This document shows positions 1 to 9,000 of a stretch of DNA of 64,000 bases, piece after piece. Source of the DNA: Flavobacteriaceae bacterium EG-1 (lineage in GTDB: Bacteria; Bacteroidota; Bacteroidia; Flavobacteriales; Flavobacteriaceae); assembly GCF_009649685.1 (NCBI RefSeq), contig NZ_WJPK01000001.1, forward strand, positions 1,120,760 through 1,184,759, read 5' to 3'. Position numbers and translations under genes: made by a program. The first letter of the stretch is position 1; every line of letters begins with the position of its first letter. The notes beneath the pieces are model-generated. The model saw only the letters and a list, made by a program, of their open reading frames with translations. It did no database searches and was not told the DNA's origin.

Positions 1-1165
1 CTGCTACTTCAGCCTTTGTCTTAAGTTCAAACGCTTTTATCGTCAAATTCTTATCTATAAAGGTAATTTTGTTTGTGGGCTTACCAAAGCCTGCCCCATC
101 ATCGTTTAATGAATTAAGTACAATAGCATCTAAATTCTTCTTTTTTAGTTTCTTTTGAGCATTTTCTAATTCATTTTCTGTTTCCAAAGCAAAACCTACT
201 AAAAACTGATTTATCTTTAGTTCTCCAAGAGAAAAAAGAATATCCTTATTCTTAATCAATTCAATACTTAAATCGTCTTCTGATTTTTTTATTTTCTGAT
301 TCGCAACTGTCTTTGGGCGATAGTCAGCCACAGCTGCTGCTGCAATTGCTACGTCTACTTCGTTGAAATATTGATGAGCGGCATCATACATTTCATTTGC
401 AGAAACAACCTTTATTAAGTTAATTCGGCTATTGCTTAGTGATTGATTAGATGGACCGGAAACCAAAACAACTTCTGCACCTAAGCCGGCGGCAGTTTTG
501 GCTAGTTCGTATCCCATTTTACCCGAAGAATGATTTCCAATAAATCTAACTGGGTCAATAGCTTCATAAGTAGGGCCAGCAGTTATTAAAACTTTTTTAC
601 CACTTAATGGTAAACCCGAAGCAAGGTGGATTGAAATGAAAGTTACGATATCCTCTGGCTCAGCCATTCTACCTTCACCATGTAATCCACTTGCTAATTC
701 ACCTGCAGTAGCTGGAATCATAATATTTCCGAAAGATTCTAGTCTTTCAAATGAATGTTTTGTAGAAGGATGCTTATACATATCCAAGTCCATTGCCGGT
801 GCATAATAAACTGGACATTTAGCGGATAAATAAGAGGCAAGTAATAGATTATCACAATTACCATTTGCCATTTTAGAAAGCGTATTCGCAGTTGCAGGAG
901 CAATGATAATTAAATCGGCCCATAGTCCTAATTCAACATGATTATTCCAATCGATACTATGGTCATCCTCTTTCGCAAAATTGGTTAAAACAGGATTTTT
1001 AGATAAGGTGGCTAAGGTAAGTGGAGAAACAAAAGAGCTGGCACTCTCGGTTAAAACAATTTTTACCTGAGCACCAGCTTTTATCAATAATCGTACAAGA
1101 AAGGTTGTTTTATAAGCGGCAATACCTCCAGTAATTCCTAAAAGGATATTTTTTCCACTTAACAT
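1..1165 (-). CDS. coaBC: Phosphopantothenoylcysteine decarboxylase / phosphopantothenate-cysteine ligase, C-terminus cut by window edge
   Basis: Bifunctional cytoplasmic enzyme of coenzyme A synthesis: it joins cysteine to 4'-phosphopantothenate and decarboxylates the product. Reading in from the ATG at 1165, the protein starts MLSGKNILLGITGGIAAYK, the flavoprotein fold of the CoaC half. It has a conserved NHVELG with the expected active-site His, the substrate-clamp region APATANTLSKMANG, and APAMDLDMY, a variant of the PxMN motif. The CoaB half follows with VLITAGPTYEAIDPVRFIGNHSSGKMG, the nucleotide-binding signature. About 388 codons are present and there is no stop before base 1, so a few C-terminal residues lie outside. 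It is the last visible gene of a bamD-rpoZ-coaBC run, 21 bases after the omega-like gene. Confidence 0.95.
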   Translation of the reverse strand, partial: MLSGKNILLGITGGIAAYKTTFLVRLLIKAGAQVKIVLTESASSFVSPLTLATLSKNPVLTNFAKEDDHSIDWNNHVELGLWADLIIIAPATANTLSKMANGNCDNLLLASYLSAKCPVYYAPAMDLDMYKHPSTKHSFERLESFGNIMIPATAGELASGLHGEGRMAEPEDIVTFISIHLASGLPLSGKKVLITAGPTYEAIDPVRFIGNHSSGKMGYELAKTAAGLGAEVVLVSGPSNQSLSNSRINLIKVVSANEMYDAAHQYFNEVDVAIAAAAVADYRPKTVANQKIKKSEDDLSIELIKNKDILFSLGELKINQFLVGFALETENELENAQKKLKKKNLDAIVLNSLNDDGAGFGKPTNKITFIDKNLTIKAFELKTKAEVA

Positions 1166-1186
1166 GAGCCTTAATTTAAAACTCGA

Positions 1187-1519
1187 TTAATTATCTTTTT
1201 CTGTATTTCTATAATATATTTTGTCCATTAACCACTCTTCAACTGCTAGTGCATGTGGTTTTGGTAATTTTTCGTAGAATTTTGAAACCTCTATTTGTTC
1301 TTTATTTTCAAAAACTTCTTCTAGACTATCACTATAAGTAGCAAATTCCTCCAGCTTTTCTAATAACTCTTTTTTGATTTCAGAATTAATTTGAATTGCT
1401 CTTTTAGCAGTTATTGAAATTGCTTCGTAAATATTTTCGGTTTTCTCGTCAAACTCATTTTTGTTAATGGTGGTTGTACTAACCGCTGCTTTCGAATTCT
1501 TTAAATCGTTCATATTCAT
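1187..1519 (-). CDS. rpoZ: RNA polymerase omega-like subunit (Bacteroidetes RpoZ)
   Basis: Small protein of 110 residues, all helical in character, matching the Bacteroidetes omega-like proteins encoded between bamD and coaBC. The segment ENIYEAISITAKRAIQINSEIKKEL corresponds to the omega core helix in which omega clamps the beta' subunit. The C-terminal part (KPHALAVEEWLMDKIYYR) is typical of the flavobacterial version and absent from E. coli omega. The role, promoting RNA polymerase assembly, comes from the family and from gene order; similarity to classical omega is weak. It follows bamD by about 12 bases and is probably co-transcribed with it. Confidence 0.75.
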   Translation of the reverse strand: MNMNDLKNSKAAVSTTTINKNEFDEKTENIYEAISITAKRAIQINSEIKKELLEKLEEFATYSDSLEEVFENKEQIEVSKFYEKLPKPHALAVEEWLMDKIYYRNTEKDN

Positions 1520-1531
1520 GATTACATAAAT

Positions 1532-2362
1532 TTATTTCGCACTTGTATCTGCGGGTTTCTCAATACTAGCTAATTCCTTATCTAGTTTTTCTATTAAACT
1601 ATTAGCCTTATCAGCAAACTGAGTTTCAGGAAAATTCTTAAACAATGTTGCATAAGCTGTTTTTGCTGACTCAATACGCTCTTTTTTCAAAAAGTCATAG
1701 CTATTCAAAGCCAAGTTAGCATTTGCTTCAACTCTATAATATAGTGCTTCTTCTCTATAAATAGATCCAGGATAATCCGAAATAAAATTGTCAAAAGCAG
1801 CAACGGCAGTTTTTAACAAATCGTATTGAAACTTTCCTAATTTATTATATTGTTTAGCAATCTCAAAAGCTTTTTGCTCCTTTTTAGTTGTTAACTCAAT
1901 TGCCATATTATTGGCTTCTTCAAAATATTCTGACTCTCCAAAAGTATTAATGAAATTCTGCAGCTTTGCTAACGCTTTATCTGTATCTGTTTGATCTAGG
2001 GAATAGTTGGGCGAAAGTTCATAATAACTTTTCGCTCCCATAAAAGCTGCCTCGGGTACTTTATCACTTTTAGGGTATTGCTTTAAAAACCGTTCAAACT
2101 GATACCCGGCCATATTGTAATCATTTCTTTGGAAATAGGTATCTGCTAAAAAGAACATAACACGCTCTCCTTGAGGTTTTCCTGCATATTTGGGAGCAAT
2201 TTGCTCAAATAAGCGATTTGCTCTTTTAAAATCTTTTTCCTCGTAAAACTTTTGTGCCAAGTCATATTTAGGTTTGACATCCTCGTTTTTGAGTACCTTT
2301 TGGTATTCACTACACGAAGCTAAGGTGACCATAGCAAACAAGAAAAGAAGTAATTGCCTCAT
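1532..2362 (-). CDS. bamD: Outer membrane assembly lipoprotein BamD
   Basis: Lipoprotein of the BAM complex that inserts beta-barrel proteins into the outer membrane. The start chosen (2362) gives MRQLLLFLFAMVTLASCSEYQ, a lipoprotein signal with lipobox LASC; an upstream in-frame ATG at 2374 would only add four residues (MFLK). The mature part holds five TPR-like helical repeats, with clear motifs such as KRANRLFEQIAPKYAGKP and NMAGYQFERFLKQYPKSDKVPEAA. At about 276 residues it is of normal size. A -7 element TAATTTTG lies at 2379-2386, so the mRNA leader is at most about a dozen bases. Head of the bamD-rpoZ-coaBC unit. Confidence 0.93.
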   Translation of the reverse strand: MRQLLLFLFAMVTLASCSEYQKVLKNEDVKPKYDLAQKFYEEKDFKRANRLFEQIAPKYAGKPQGERVMFFLADTYFQRNDYNMAGYQFERFLKQYPKSDKVPEAAFMGAKSYYELSPNYSLDQTDTDKALAKLQNFINTFGESEYFEEANNMAIELTTKKEQKAFEIAKQYNKLGKFQYDLLKTAVAAFDNFISDYPGSIYREEALYYRVEANANLALNSYDFLKKERIESAKTAYATLFKNFPETQFADKANSLIEKLDKELASIEKPADTSAK

Positions 2363-2378
2363 TTTTAAAAACATTTTG

Positions 2379-2386
2379 CAAAATTA
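2379..2386 (-). promoter_or_regulatory. Bacteroidetes -7 promoter element for bamD
   Basis: TAATTTTG on the minus strand matches the TAnnTTTG consensus exactly. It ends five bases before the upstream ATG at 2374 and 17 before the preferred ATG at 2362. I did not find a convincing -33 TTTG at the usual distance, so the call rests on the -7 element and its position. Confidence 0.5.
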
Positions 2387-2495
2387 GGAATTATAGTTGG
2401 GTTTTAAAAACATTTTCCAAATCCGAATTTAGGCCCATTTCTTCAATGAAATGGGTATTTAAGCAAACTTTAACTTTCAAATTCGAGATTAGTAC

Positions 2496-3386
2496 TTAAG
2501 CAGTAATCTTAGCAAACGGTTTAATAAAAGAGGAAAGTTCTGATTTTAAACTGGCTGTCGCTTCTATAAGAGGTAGTCTAACCACAGCATTAGAAAGGCC
2601 TAATTGTTCAAAAACACCTTTAATACCTGCAGGATTTCCTTCTTTAAATATTAAATTCATTCCATCTTGTAGTTGGTAATGCAACTCGTAAGCTTTTGCA
2701 ACTTTCCCTTCCAAGGCAAAATTTATCATTTTGGAAAATTCAACTGGTACTCCCTGACCCAATACAGAAATCACTCCTGATCCTCCAGCTAAGACGGTAG
2801 GTAATGCTGTGATATCATCGCCAGATATTACCATAAAGTCAGCTGGTTTACGTTTAATAATTTCTTGTACTTGCACCATATCACCCGAGGCCTCCTTAAT
2901 TCCAATAATATTTTCAAAATCATGTGCTAGTCTTAAGCTCGTCTCTGGTAACATATTACTACCTGTTCTTCCAGGAACATTATATAGGATAATAGGTTTG
3001 TTAGTAACTTCAGAAATTGCTTTAAAATGCTGATATATTCCTTCTTGTGTTGGTTTGTTATAATAGGGTGAAACGGAAAGAATTGCTGCAAAATGTTCAG
3101 ATTCAAACGATTTAATTTCGTCTACAATTCTATATGTGCTATTTCCACCAATACCTAAAACCAATGGCAATCTTCCTGCATTTGCTTCAACAACAATGTC
3201 CATCACCTGCATCTTTTCAGCCTTGTTTAATGTCACAGATTCACCTGTTGTTCCTAAAACAACCAAGTAATCAACACCTCCATCAATACAAAAATTAACT
3301 ATACGTGTTAACGCAAGCGTATCAATAGATAAATCTTCATTAAAAGGGGTAACTAATGCTACTCCAGTTCCTACCAATTCTTTCAT
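2496..3386 (-). CDS. dapA: 4-hydroxy-tetrahydrodipicolinate synthase
   Basis: Condenses pyruvate with aspartate semialdehyde, the first committed step of lysine and diaminopimelate synthesis. The TIM-barrel lyase of 296 residues has GTTGES at 45-50 (pyruvate-binding Thr), YNVPGRTG at 135-142 with the catalytic Tyr135 and substrate-binding Arg140, and the Schiff-base Lys164 in GIKEASGD. Length is standard. Its start codon overlaps the stop of the upstream DUF6913 gene by one base (TAATG arrangement), which points to translational coupling. The partner dapF lies elsewhere in this window (around 25.4 kb). Confidence 0.97.
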   Translation of the reverse strand: MKELVGTGVALVTPFNEDLSIDTLALTRIVNFCIDGGVDYLVVLGTTGESVTLNKAEKMQVMDIVVEANAGRLPLVLGIGGNSTYRIVDEIKSFESEHFAAILSVSPYYNKPTQEGIYQHFKAISEVTNKPIILYNVPGRTGSNMLPETSLRLAHDFENIIGIKEASGDMVQVQEIIKRKPADFMVISGDDITALPTVLAGGSGVISVLGQGVPVEFSKMINFALEGKVAKAYELHYQLQDGMNLIFKEGNPAGIKGVFEQLGLSNAVVRLPLIEATASLKSELSSFIKPFAKITA

Positions 3387-3916
3387 TATATTTCGTTTAA
3401 TACACCGAGGTACTTTTTTAGTTCTGACTTAAATATTTTGAATTCCTTTAAAGGGGAATCTAAAATTATATCATTATATATTTGATCTACTTCTTTAAAA
3501 CCTACACGGACTCGTGCTTTTGTTTTTACACTCATTAATTGAATCATAAGACTTTCTCTGTTGTAATAATTTACCAATAAATCATATTCCCTACTCAAAA
3601 ATTCATGAACATAACTATTTTCAATATCACCATTCCATCCTAAATCTTTATCAGAAAAAACTGGAGTAGAATATGGAGAATTCTTATCATAAAAACTCTT
3701 GTATCCTATTATTTTAACAGCATTTGGCCTCAATTTATAATCTTCAACAAATTCATAAAACAAATTAGCATCATCAAAATTATCTAAATCAACTATACAT
3801 GCCAAAGAGGTAATACCTTGTGTACGTTGTATTGTTGGCATCGGTTTCTTTAATTCTTCCTTCAGAAATTTTTCTGCCGATCTATGCTTAAATTTATCTT
3901 TTATTCCCTTAAACAT
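3386..3916 (-). CDS. DUF6913 family protein
   Basis: Flavobacterial protein of 176 residues with no signal peptide or membrane segment, therefore cytoplasmic. The N-terminus is basic and helical ([22 protein letters not shown]); the middle alternates beta-like stretches ([35 protein letters not shown]). No catalytic motif was recognised. I identify it with DUF6913 by overall resemblance and by its place directly upstream of dapA, whose start codon it overlaps. Function unknown; the coupling hints only that it is made together with DapA. Confidence 0.75.
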   Translation of the reverse strand: MFKGIKDKFKHRSAEKFLKEELKKPMPTIQRTQGITSLACIVDLDNFDDANLFYEFVEDYKLRPNAVKIIGYKSFYDKNSPYSTPVFSDKDLGWNGDIENSYVHEFLSREYDLLVNYYNRESLMIQLMSVKTKARVRVGFKEVDQIYNDIILDSPLKEFKIFKSELKKYLGVLNEI

Positions 3917-3961
3917 GTATTTTTACATTTTGAACAATCACACAAATGTAAAGAATTCTAC

Positions 3962-4753
3962 ATGCAATTCTCATACGAAGATAAACAGACCTATTTTTTT
4001 AAAATAAAACAAATTGTTATATTTACAACAATTTGTTTTTTAACATCTTGCACACCAAAGAAAACAACGTTAAACGATGTAGTAGGTAAAGAAATTACTA
4101 TCGATAGTGCACTCATTGTTGATGTTGAAATTGATAGCTTTATAAAACCATATTACAATAGAATTAATAAGGTTTTAGATAGCACTTTGTCCTATACGCC
4201 CAAGATGCTTAGCAAAGATGATGGTAGATACAATAGTTCTTTAGGTAATTTAATGGCAGACATTTTATTGGAACAATCGAATCCCACCTTTACTTCACGA
4301 ACTGGAAACAATGTAGATTTCGCATTATTTAATCATGGCGGAATACGTTCTATCATATCAAAAGGAAATATATCAGCTAGAACGGCTTATGAAGTAATGC
4401 CTTTTGAGAATGCAATTATCGTAGTTGAATTGAATGGAAAATCAATTCAAAAATTAGTGCAATACGTGATAGACTATGATAGTCCTCATCCTGTTGCAGG
4501 GGTTCAAATAATTATTAATAAAAATAATACGCCAAAAGAAATTAAAATTCAAGGCAAACCACTGGACCCAAATAGAAGCTATTTTGTGGCAACTAGTAGT
4601 TATTTGGTTACCGGGGGCGATAATATGGTATTTTTTAAAGATGGTTTATCCTTTACTGACATTGATTATTCTATTCGAAATTCAATGATTGATTATTTTA
4701 AAAAAATAGATACTATCAAAACTTCAGTAGATAATAGAGTTATTAAGTTATAA
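3962..4753 (+). CDS. 5'-nucleotidase C-terminal-domain lipoprotein
   Basis: Substrate-binding half of a UshA-type 5'-nucleotidase made as a separate protein. From the ATG at 3962 the protein has a lipoprotein signal ending in LTSC (Cys30). The in-frame ATG at 3884 is rejected because it would run into the divergent DUF6913 gene and put 26 extra residues before the signal. The mature part carries the family motifs GNLMADILLEQ, FALFNHGGIRS, AYEVMPFENAIIVVELNG and YLVTGGDNMVFF, where the nucleobase is held. No metal-binding phosphatase domain is present; that domain is in the next gene, five bases downstream. Likely anchored at the cell envelope. Confidence 0.88.
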   Translation: MQFSYEDKQTYFFKIKQIVIFTTICFLTSCTPKKTTLNDVVGKEITIDSALIVDVEIDSFIKPYYNRINKVLDSTLSYTPKMLSKDDGRYNSSLGNLMADILLEQSNPTFTSRTGNNVDFALFNHGGIRSIISKGNISARTAYEVMPFENAIIVVELNGKSIQKLVQYVIDYDSPHPVAGVQIIINKNNTPKEIKIQGKPLDPNRSYFVATSSYLVTGGDNMVFFKDGLSFTDIDYSIRNSMIDYFKKIDTIKTSVDNRVIKL

Positions 4754-4758
4754 CTGTT

Positions 4759-5670
4759 ATGGAAAGAAGAAAATTTATAAAAAAAACGACAGCAGCTAGT
4801 ACTTTAGTAGGTTTAGGAGGACTTCCTTTAAATGCTTGTAATATAGAATTAAAAAAACATGTTACCATACTACACACCAATGATGTACACAGTCATATTG
4901 ATGTTTTCCCAAAAAGTCATAGTAGATATGCAAATTTAGGCGGAGTGGCAAGACGAGCTACTTTGGTTGAGCAGATACGCAAAGAAAATAAAAACACTTT
5001 ACTTTTTGATGCTGGTGATATTTTTCAGGGTACCCCCTATTTTAATTTTTTTGGTGGAGAACTTGAATTTAAATTAATGAGCAAATTAAAATATGATGCC
5101 GCTACAATAGGCAATCATGATTTTGACAACGGATTGGAAGGCTTACTTGCTCAAATGCCACATGCAACATTTAAAATGCTTTCTGCAAATTATGATTTTT
5201 CAAATACGATTTTGGATGGGCAAACACATCCGTATCATATTTACGAAATAGATGATTTAAAAATTGGAGTTTACGGTATTGGAATACATTTAGAAGGATT
5301 AGTAACTAAAAAATTATATCAAGAAACCAAATATTTAAATCCATATGAAATTGCGCAAGATATGGAGCGTAAATTAAAAGACGAATATGACTGTGACTTG
5401 GTAATTTGCTTATCACACTTAGGTTATGACTATAAAAATAAAAAACGCCCTTCAGATATTGGTTTAGCAGCGCAAACCGAACATACCAATTTGATAATTG
5501 GCGGTCATACACATACTTTTTTAGACAAACCAACCATCGTAAAGAACAGAAAAGGCCATAAAATTTTAGTTAACCAAGCAGGTTGTTATGGCATCAATTT
5601 AGGTAGAATAGATTTCTATTTTGACGATGCTAAAAATATAGCTAGTGACGGTGTTAGTATAACAGTTTAA
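4759..5670 (+). CDS. Tat-exported metallophosphatase, 5'-nucleotidase catalytic domain
   Basis: Catalytic half of the split 5'-nucleotidase, 303 residues. The N-terminus ERRKFIKKTTAAS is a twin-arginine signal followed by a hydrophobic stretch and LNAC (Cys27), so it may be a Tat lipoprotein. All calcineurin-like metallophosphatase motifs are present in order: HTNDVHSH (39-46), GDIFQGTP, GNHDFDNG, SHLGYD and GGHTHTF, which bind two metal ions. Expected to release phosphate from nucleotides outside the cytoplasm, with the preceding gene product supplying the nucleoside-binding domain. Its last codon overlaps the end of the convergent gene at 5667. Confidence 0.92.
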   Translation: MERRKFIKKTTAASTLVGLGGLPLNACNIELKKHVTILHTNDVHSHIDVFPKSHSRYANLGGVARRATLVEQIRKENKNTLLFDAGDIFQGTPYFNFFGGELEFKLMSKLKYDAATIGNHDFDNGLEGLLAQMPHATFKMLSANYDFSNTILDGQTHPYHIYEIDDLKIGVYGIGIHLEGLVTKKLYQETKYLNPYEIAQDMERKLKDEYDCDLVICLSHLGYDYKNKKRPSDIGLAAQTEHTNLIIGGHTHTFLDKPTIVKNRKGHKILVNQAGCYGINLGRIDFYFDDAKNIASDGVSITV

Positions 5671-5969
5671 TTCTTAAGTACAAATTGCACTAGCTCCTTA
5701 AGTTCATCATCAAAACTTAGTTTTGAAAATGGTTTTCCGGCTTTTCTATACCAGTAGCCAGCGTTAAACTCATCCCCCTCTTTACGATGTAAATAGGCAT
5801 GTATCCAACTTCCTAAATTATTGTAAATGTCTTGGGCTATGATATGTGAAGATTCCCAATCGCCTTTTGCATCAAACCACAATGCTTTTAGGCTTTCAGG
5901 CCAATCTTTTGGTGGATTTTGCTTTAAAAGTGAATCTTGAAATTCCGAATAGTCGATGGGTATGCTCAT
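5667..5969 (-). CDS. Conserved hypothetical protein, about 100 residues
   Basis: Small soluble protein rich in Trp, Tyr and acidic residues: it begins MSIPIDYSEFQDSLLKQNPPKDWPESLKALWFDAKGDWE and includes GSWIHAYLHRKEGDEFNAGYWYRKAGKPF. The start at 5969 is preferred to the ATG at 5999 because the extra ten residues (MQQSTLIFLI) look like upstream sequence. Similar short proteins are common in Bacteroidetes without known function; the helix pattern hints at a TPR-like pair. It is monocistronic and converges on the phosphatase gene with a four-base overlap. Function unknown. Confidence 0.75.
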   Translation of the reverse strand: MSIPIDYSEFQDSLLKQNPPKDWPESLKALWFDAKGDWESSHIIAQDIYNNLGSWIHAYLHRKEGDEFNAGYWYRKAGKPFSKLSFDDELKELVQFVLKN

Positions 5970-6094
5970 TATTAGAAAAATTAGAGTTGACTGCTGCAAA
6001 GATAGATAGTCTTGCTAAAAATATAATATGGAATTTGCCGTTAAAAAAACCAAGTCAATAACACCGTCAGCCAAATAAAACCATAAACTTATTA

Positions 6095-9000
6095 ATGAAG
6101 AATTTTATACTCTCATTTTTTTTAATTTTTTCAAGCAATTATTTTTTTGGACAATGCCCTACAATGGAAATTATCATAAATAATCAACAAGACATTGATT
6201 CATTTGCAGCTAATTACCCCAATTGTACCGAATTAACTAACAATCTAGTGCTACAAGGAGCAGGAATAACTAATTTAAATGGTCTTTCACAAATTACTGA
6301 AATTAGCGGTAATCTAGTTATTGGAGGTTTTAATGTGGGCACATCGTTAACTAATCTAATTGGTCTTGATAACCTTGAGACCATTACAGGTAAACTTGAT
6401 ATTAATAGAAATGCTAACTTAGAAACACTAACCGGCCTTTCTAAATTAACAGTTGTTGGTAGCACCCAAATTGGAAGTGGCATCTCTATAAGCTTAAACC
6501 CGTCTTTATTGAATTTAAATGGCTTAAATAGTCTAAATAGGGTTAACAATAGTTTTAATATTCTTAACAACACTTCATTACTTAACATTGAGGCTTTATC
6601 AAATCTAACAACGCTTCTCCTGGGTAACTTTCTATCATTAACTATTCAAGGAAATAATGCTTTAGCAAGTTTAAATGGTCTTGAAGGATTAACAACGATT
6701 AACGGTGGTTTAGTGATAAGTGGCAATAGCCTTGTTAATTTAACAGGATTAGAAAACTTAATTACGATAACCCAGCGATTAACTATAACAAATTGCGATT
6801 CCTTATTAAATTTCCAAGGCTTAAATTCATTACAAAGTATCGGTGCAGAATTTCAACTAGAAACTAATTCTTCCCTTGTCAATTTTCAGGGCTTAGAAGC
6901 ATTAAATAGTATTGCAGGTAATTTTAGAATCGCTCATAATAGTGAGCTGTTAAATTTTAATGGTTATCAAAACTTATCTTTAATTAATGGTGATTTTACT
7001 GTATTTAACAATGAAAAATTAGACGATTTTACTGGACTTGGTAATTTAGTCACAATTAACGGAAATGTTGAAATAAGATCCAATCAATTACTTCAAGATT
7101 TTTCAGGCCTTTCTTCGTTAAGTACAATAAGCCAAGAATTACAGATTCGTGACAACCCATCATTACAAAATTTAATTGGTTTAGAATCCTTGGAATCTAT
7201 AGGACTAGACCTTCAAATAAACATTAACCCAAGTCTTCTAAATTTAAATGGACTAGATAATCTTAAAACAGTTTCACGTCATTTAGAAATTTCACAAAAT
7301 GCTACTTTAACAGAAATAAAAGCATTAAAAAATCTTGAAACAATCAGTGGTGATTTAAGTGTAAATCAAAACCCATTATTATTAAATTTATTGGGCTTAG
7401 AGAAAATTACAGAAATCGGTCGTCATATGTATATCGGTTTTAATACCTCGTTAATAAATCTCAATGGATTGGACAACTTAGAATCCATTCTTTCAAGTTC
7501 AAATATTAATAATAATACTAAACTAAAATCATTAGACGGTCTTTCTTCACTTAAAAGTGTAAATGCATTTGAATTTGAATTATTAAATAATACAGAACTC
7601 ACGAATATAAATGCACTTGAAAATCTATCGCAGATTAAAGGTGATCTTATACTGCAAAACAATGATTCTTTAGTTGATTTTTCAGGTCTTGAGTCCTTAA
7701 ATTATATCGAAGGAACGCTTTCAATAAAAGATAATGAAAAATTAGAAAGCTTATCTGGAATTCAAAATATAGACAACGAATCAATTGCTAACTTAGTTAT
7801 AGAAAATAATCCCGCTTTAGCAATTTGTGAAGCGCTAAGCATTTGCAATTATTTAGGCGGCAGTAGTCCAAGAAACATTCTTGACAATAAATTTGGATGT
7901 GACACTGAAATAGAAATTCTAAACCGATGCGATGGTGCTTTAAACCTTATTACCGGACAAATTCTTTACGACCAAATCGATGACGGATGCGACCCAACTG
8001 ATTTTCCTGTTAAAAACCGCGTTGTAGAAGCTACCAATGGCACAAAAGTGTTTTCTAGTGTTACTGATAGTACAGGTGTATTCAATATATATGTTTCCGA
8101 AGGGAGTTACACTACCAGAAGTTTTCTGAATGAAGAAATTTTTAACGTTTCGCCACCATATAACTATTCCACCTATGAGAATTTAGTTGCCAAAGACACA
8201 GTAGATTTTTGTATAACAAAATTAATTGAAGCTAATGATGTTCAACTTACCATTTTACCAATTACAGAGTCAAGGCCTGGTTTTAATACCAGTTACATCA
8301 TAAATTTTGACAACAAAGGCACCGAAACAATTTCAGGAGATATTACAATGCAATACGATGATAGCAAACTTACTTTTCTAGAAGCTAGTGAAACCACATC
8401 GTCACAAACACAAAATTCAATATCATTTAACTATTTAGATTTAAAACCATTTGAATCTAGAACAATCCGAGTTAACTTCAATATTCTTGCGCCACCGACC
8501 GCTAATATTGATGACATCATAGAATTTACTGGCACAATTAATCCAATAAACAATGATTACTTACCTGAGGATAATATTTTTCACTTAGAGCAAACTTTAA
8601 TTGGCTCATATGATCCCAATGACATTGTAGTTGTAGAAGGAGATTCAATTTCGATTGAAAATAAAGACAACTATCTTAATTATATAATCAGGTTTCAAAA
8701 CACAGGTACCGCATCAGCAATTAATGTGAGAATAGCACATGATTTAGATTCGAATTTAGATTGGTCTACATTTACTTTTACATCTTCAAGTCATAGCAAT
8801 AGAACATCGATAACAAACGGTAATGAGATAGTGTTCGCATTTGACGATATCAATTTACCTGATAGCAATTCTAACGAGCCAGAAAGTCATGGTTATATAG
8901 CGTTTAAAATAAAACCAAAATCTGATATTCAACTTGGAGATATAATTTCAGGAATTGCTGAAATATATTTTGATTTTAATCCTGCAATAATTACCAATAC

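Noticed and set aside
3884-3961. N-terminal extension of the 5'-nucleotidase C-domain lipoprotein
   Set aside because: Overlaps the divergent DUF6913 gene and would bury the lipoprotein signal.
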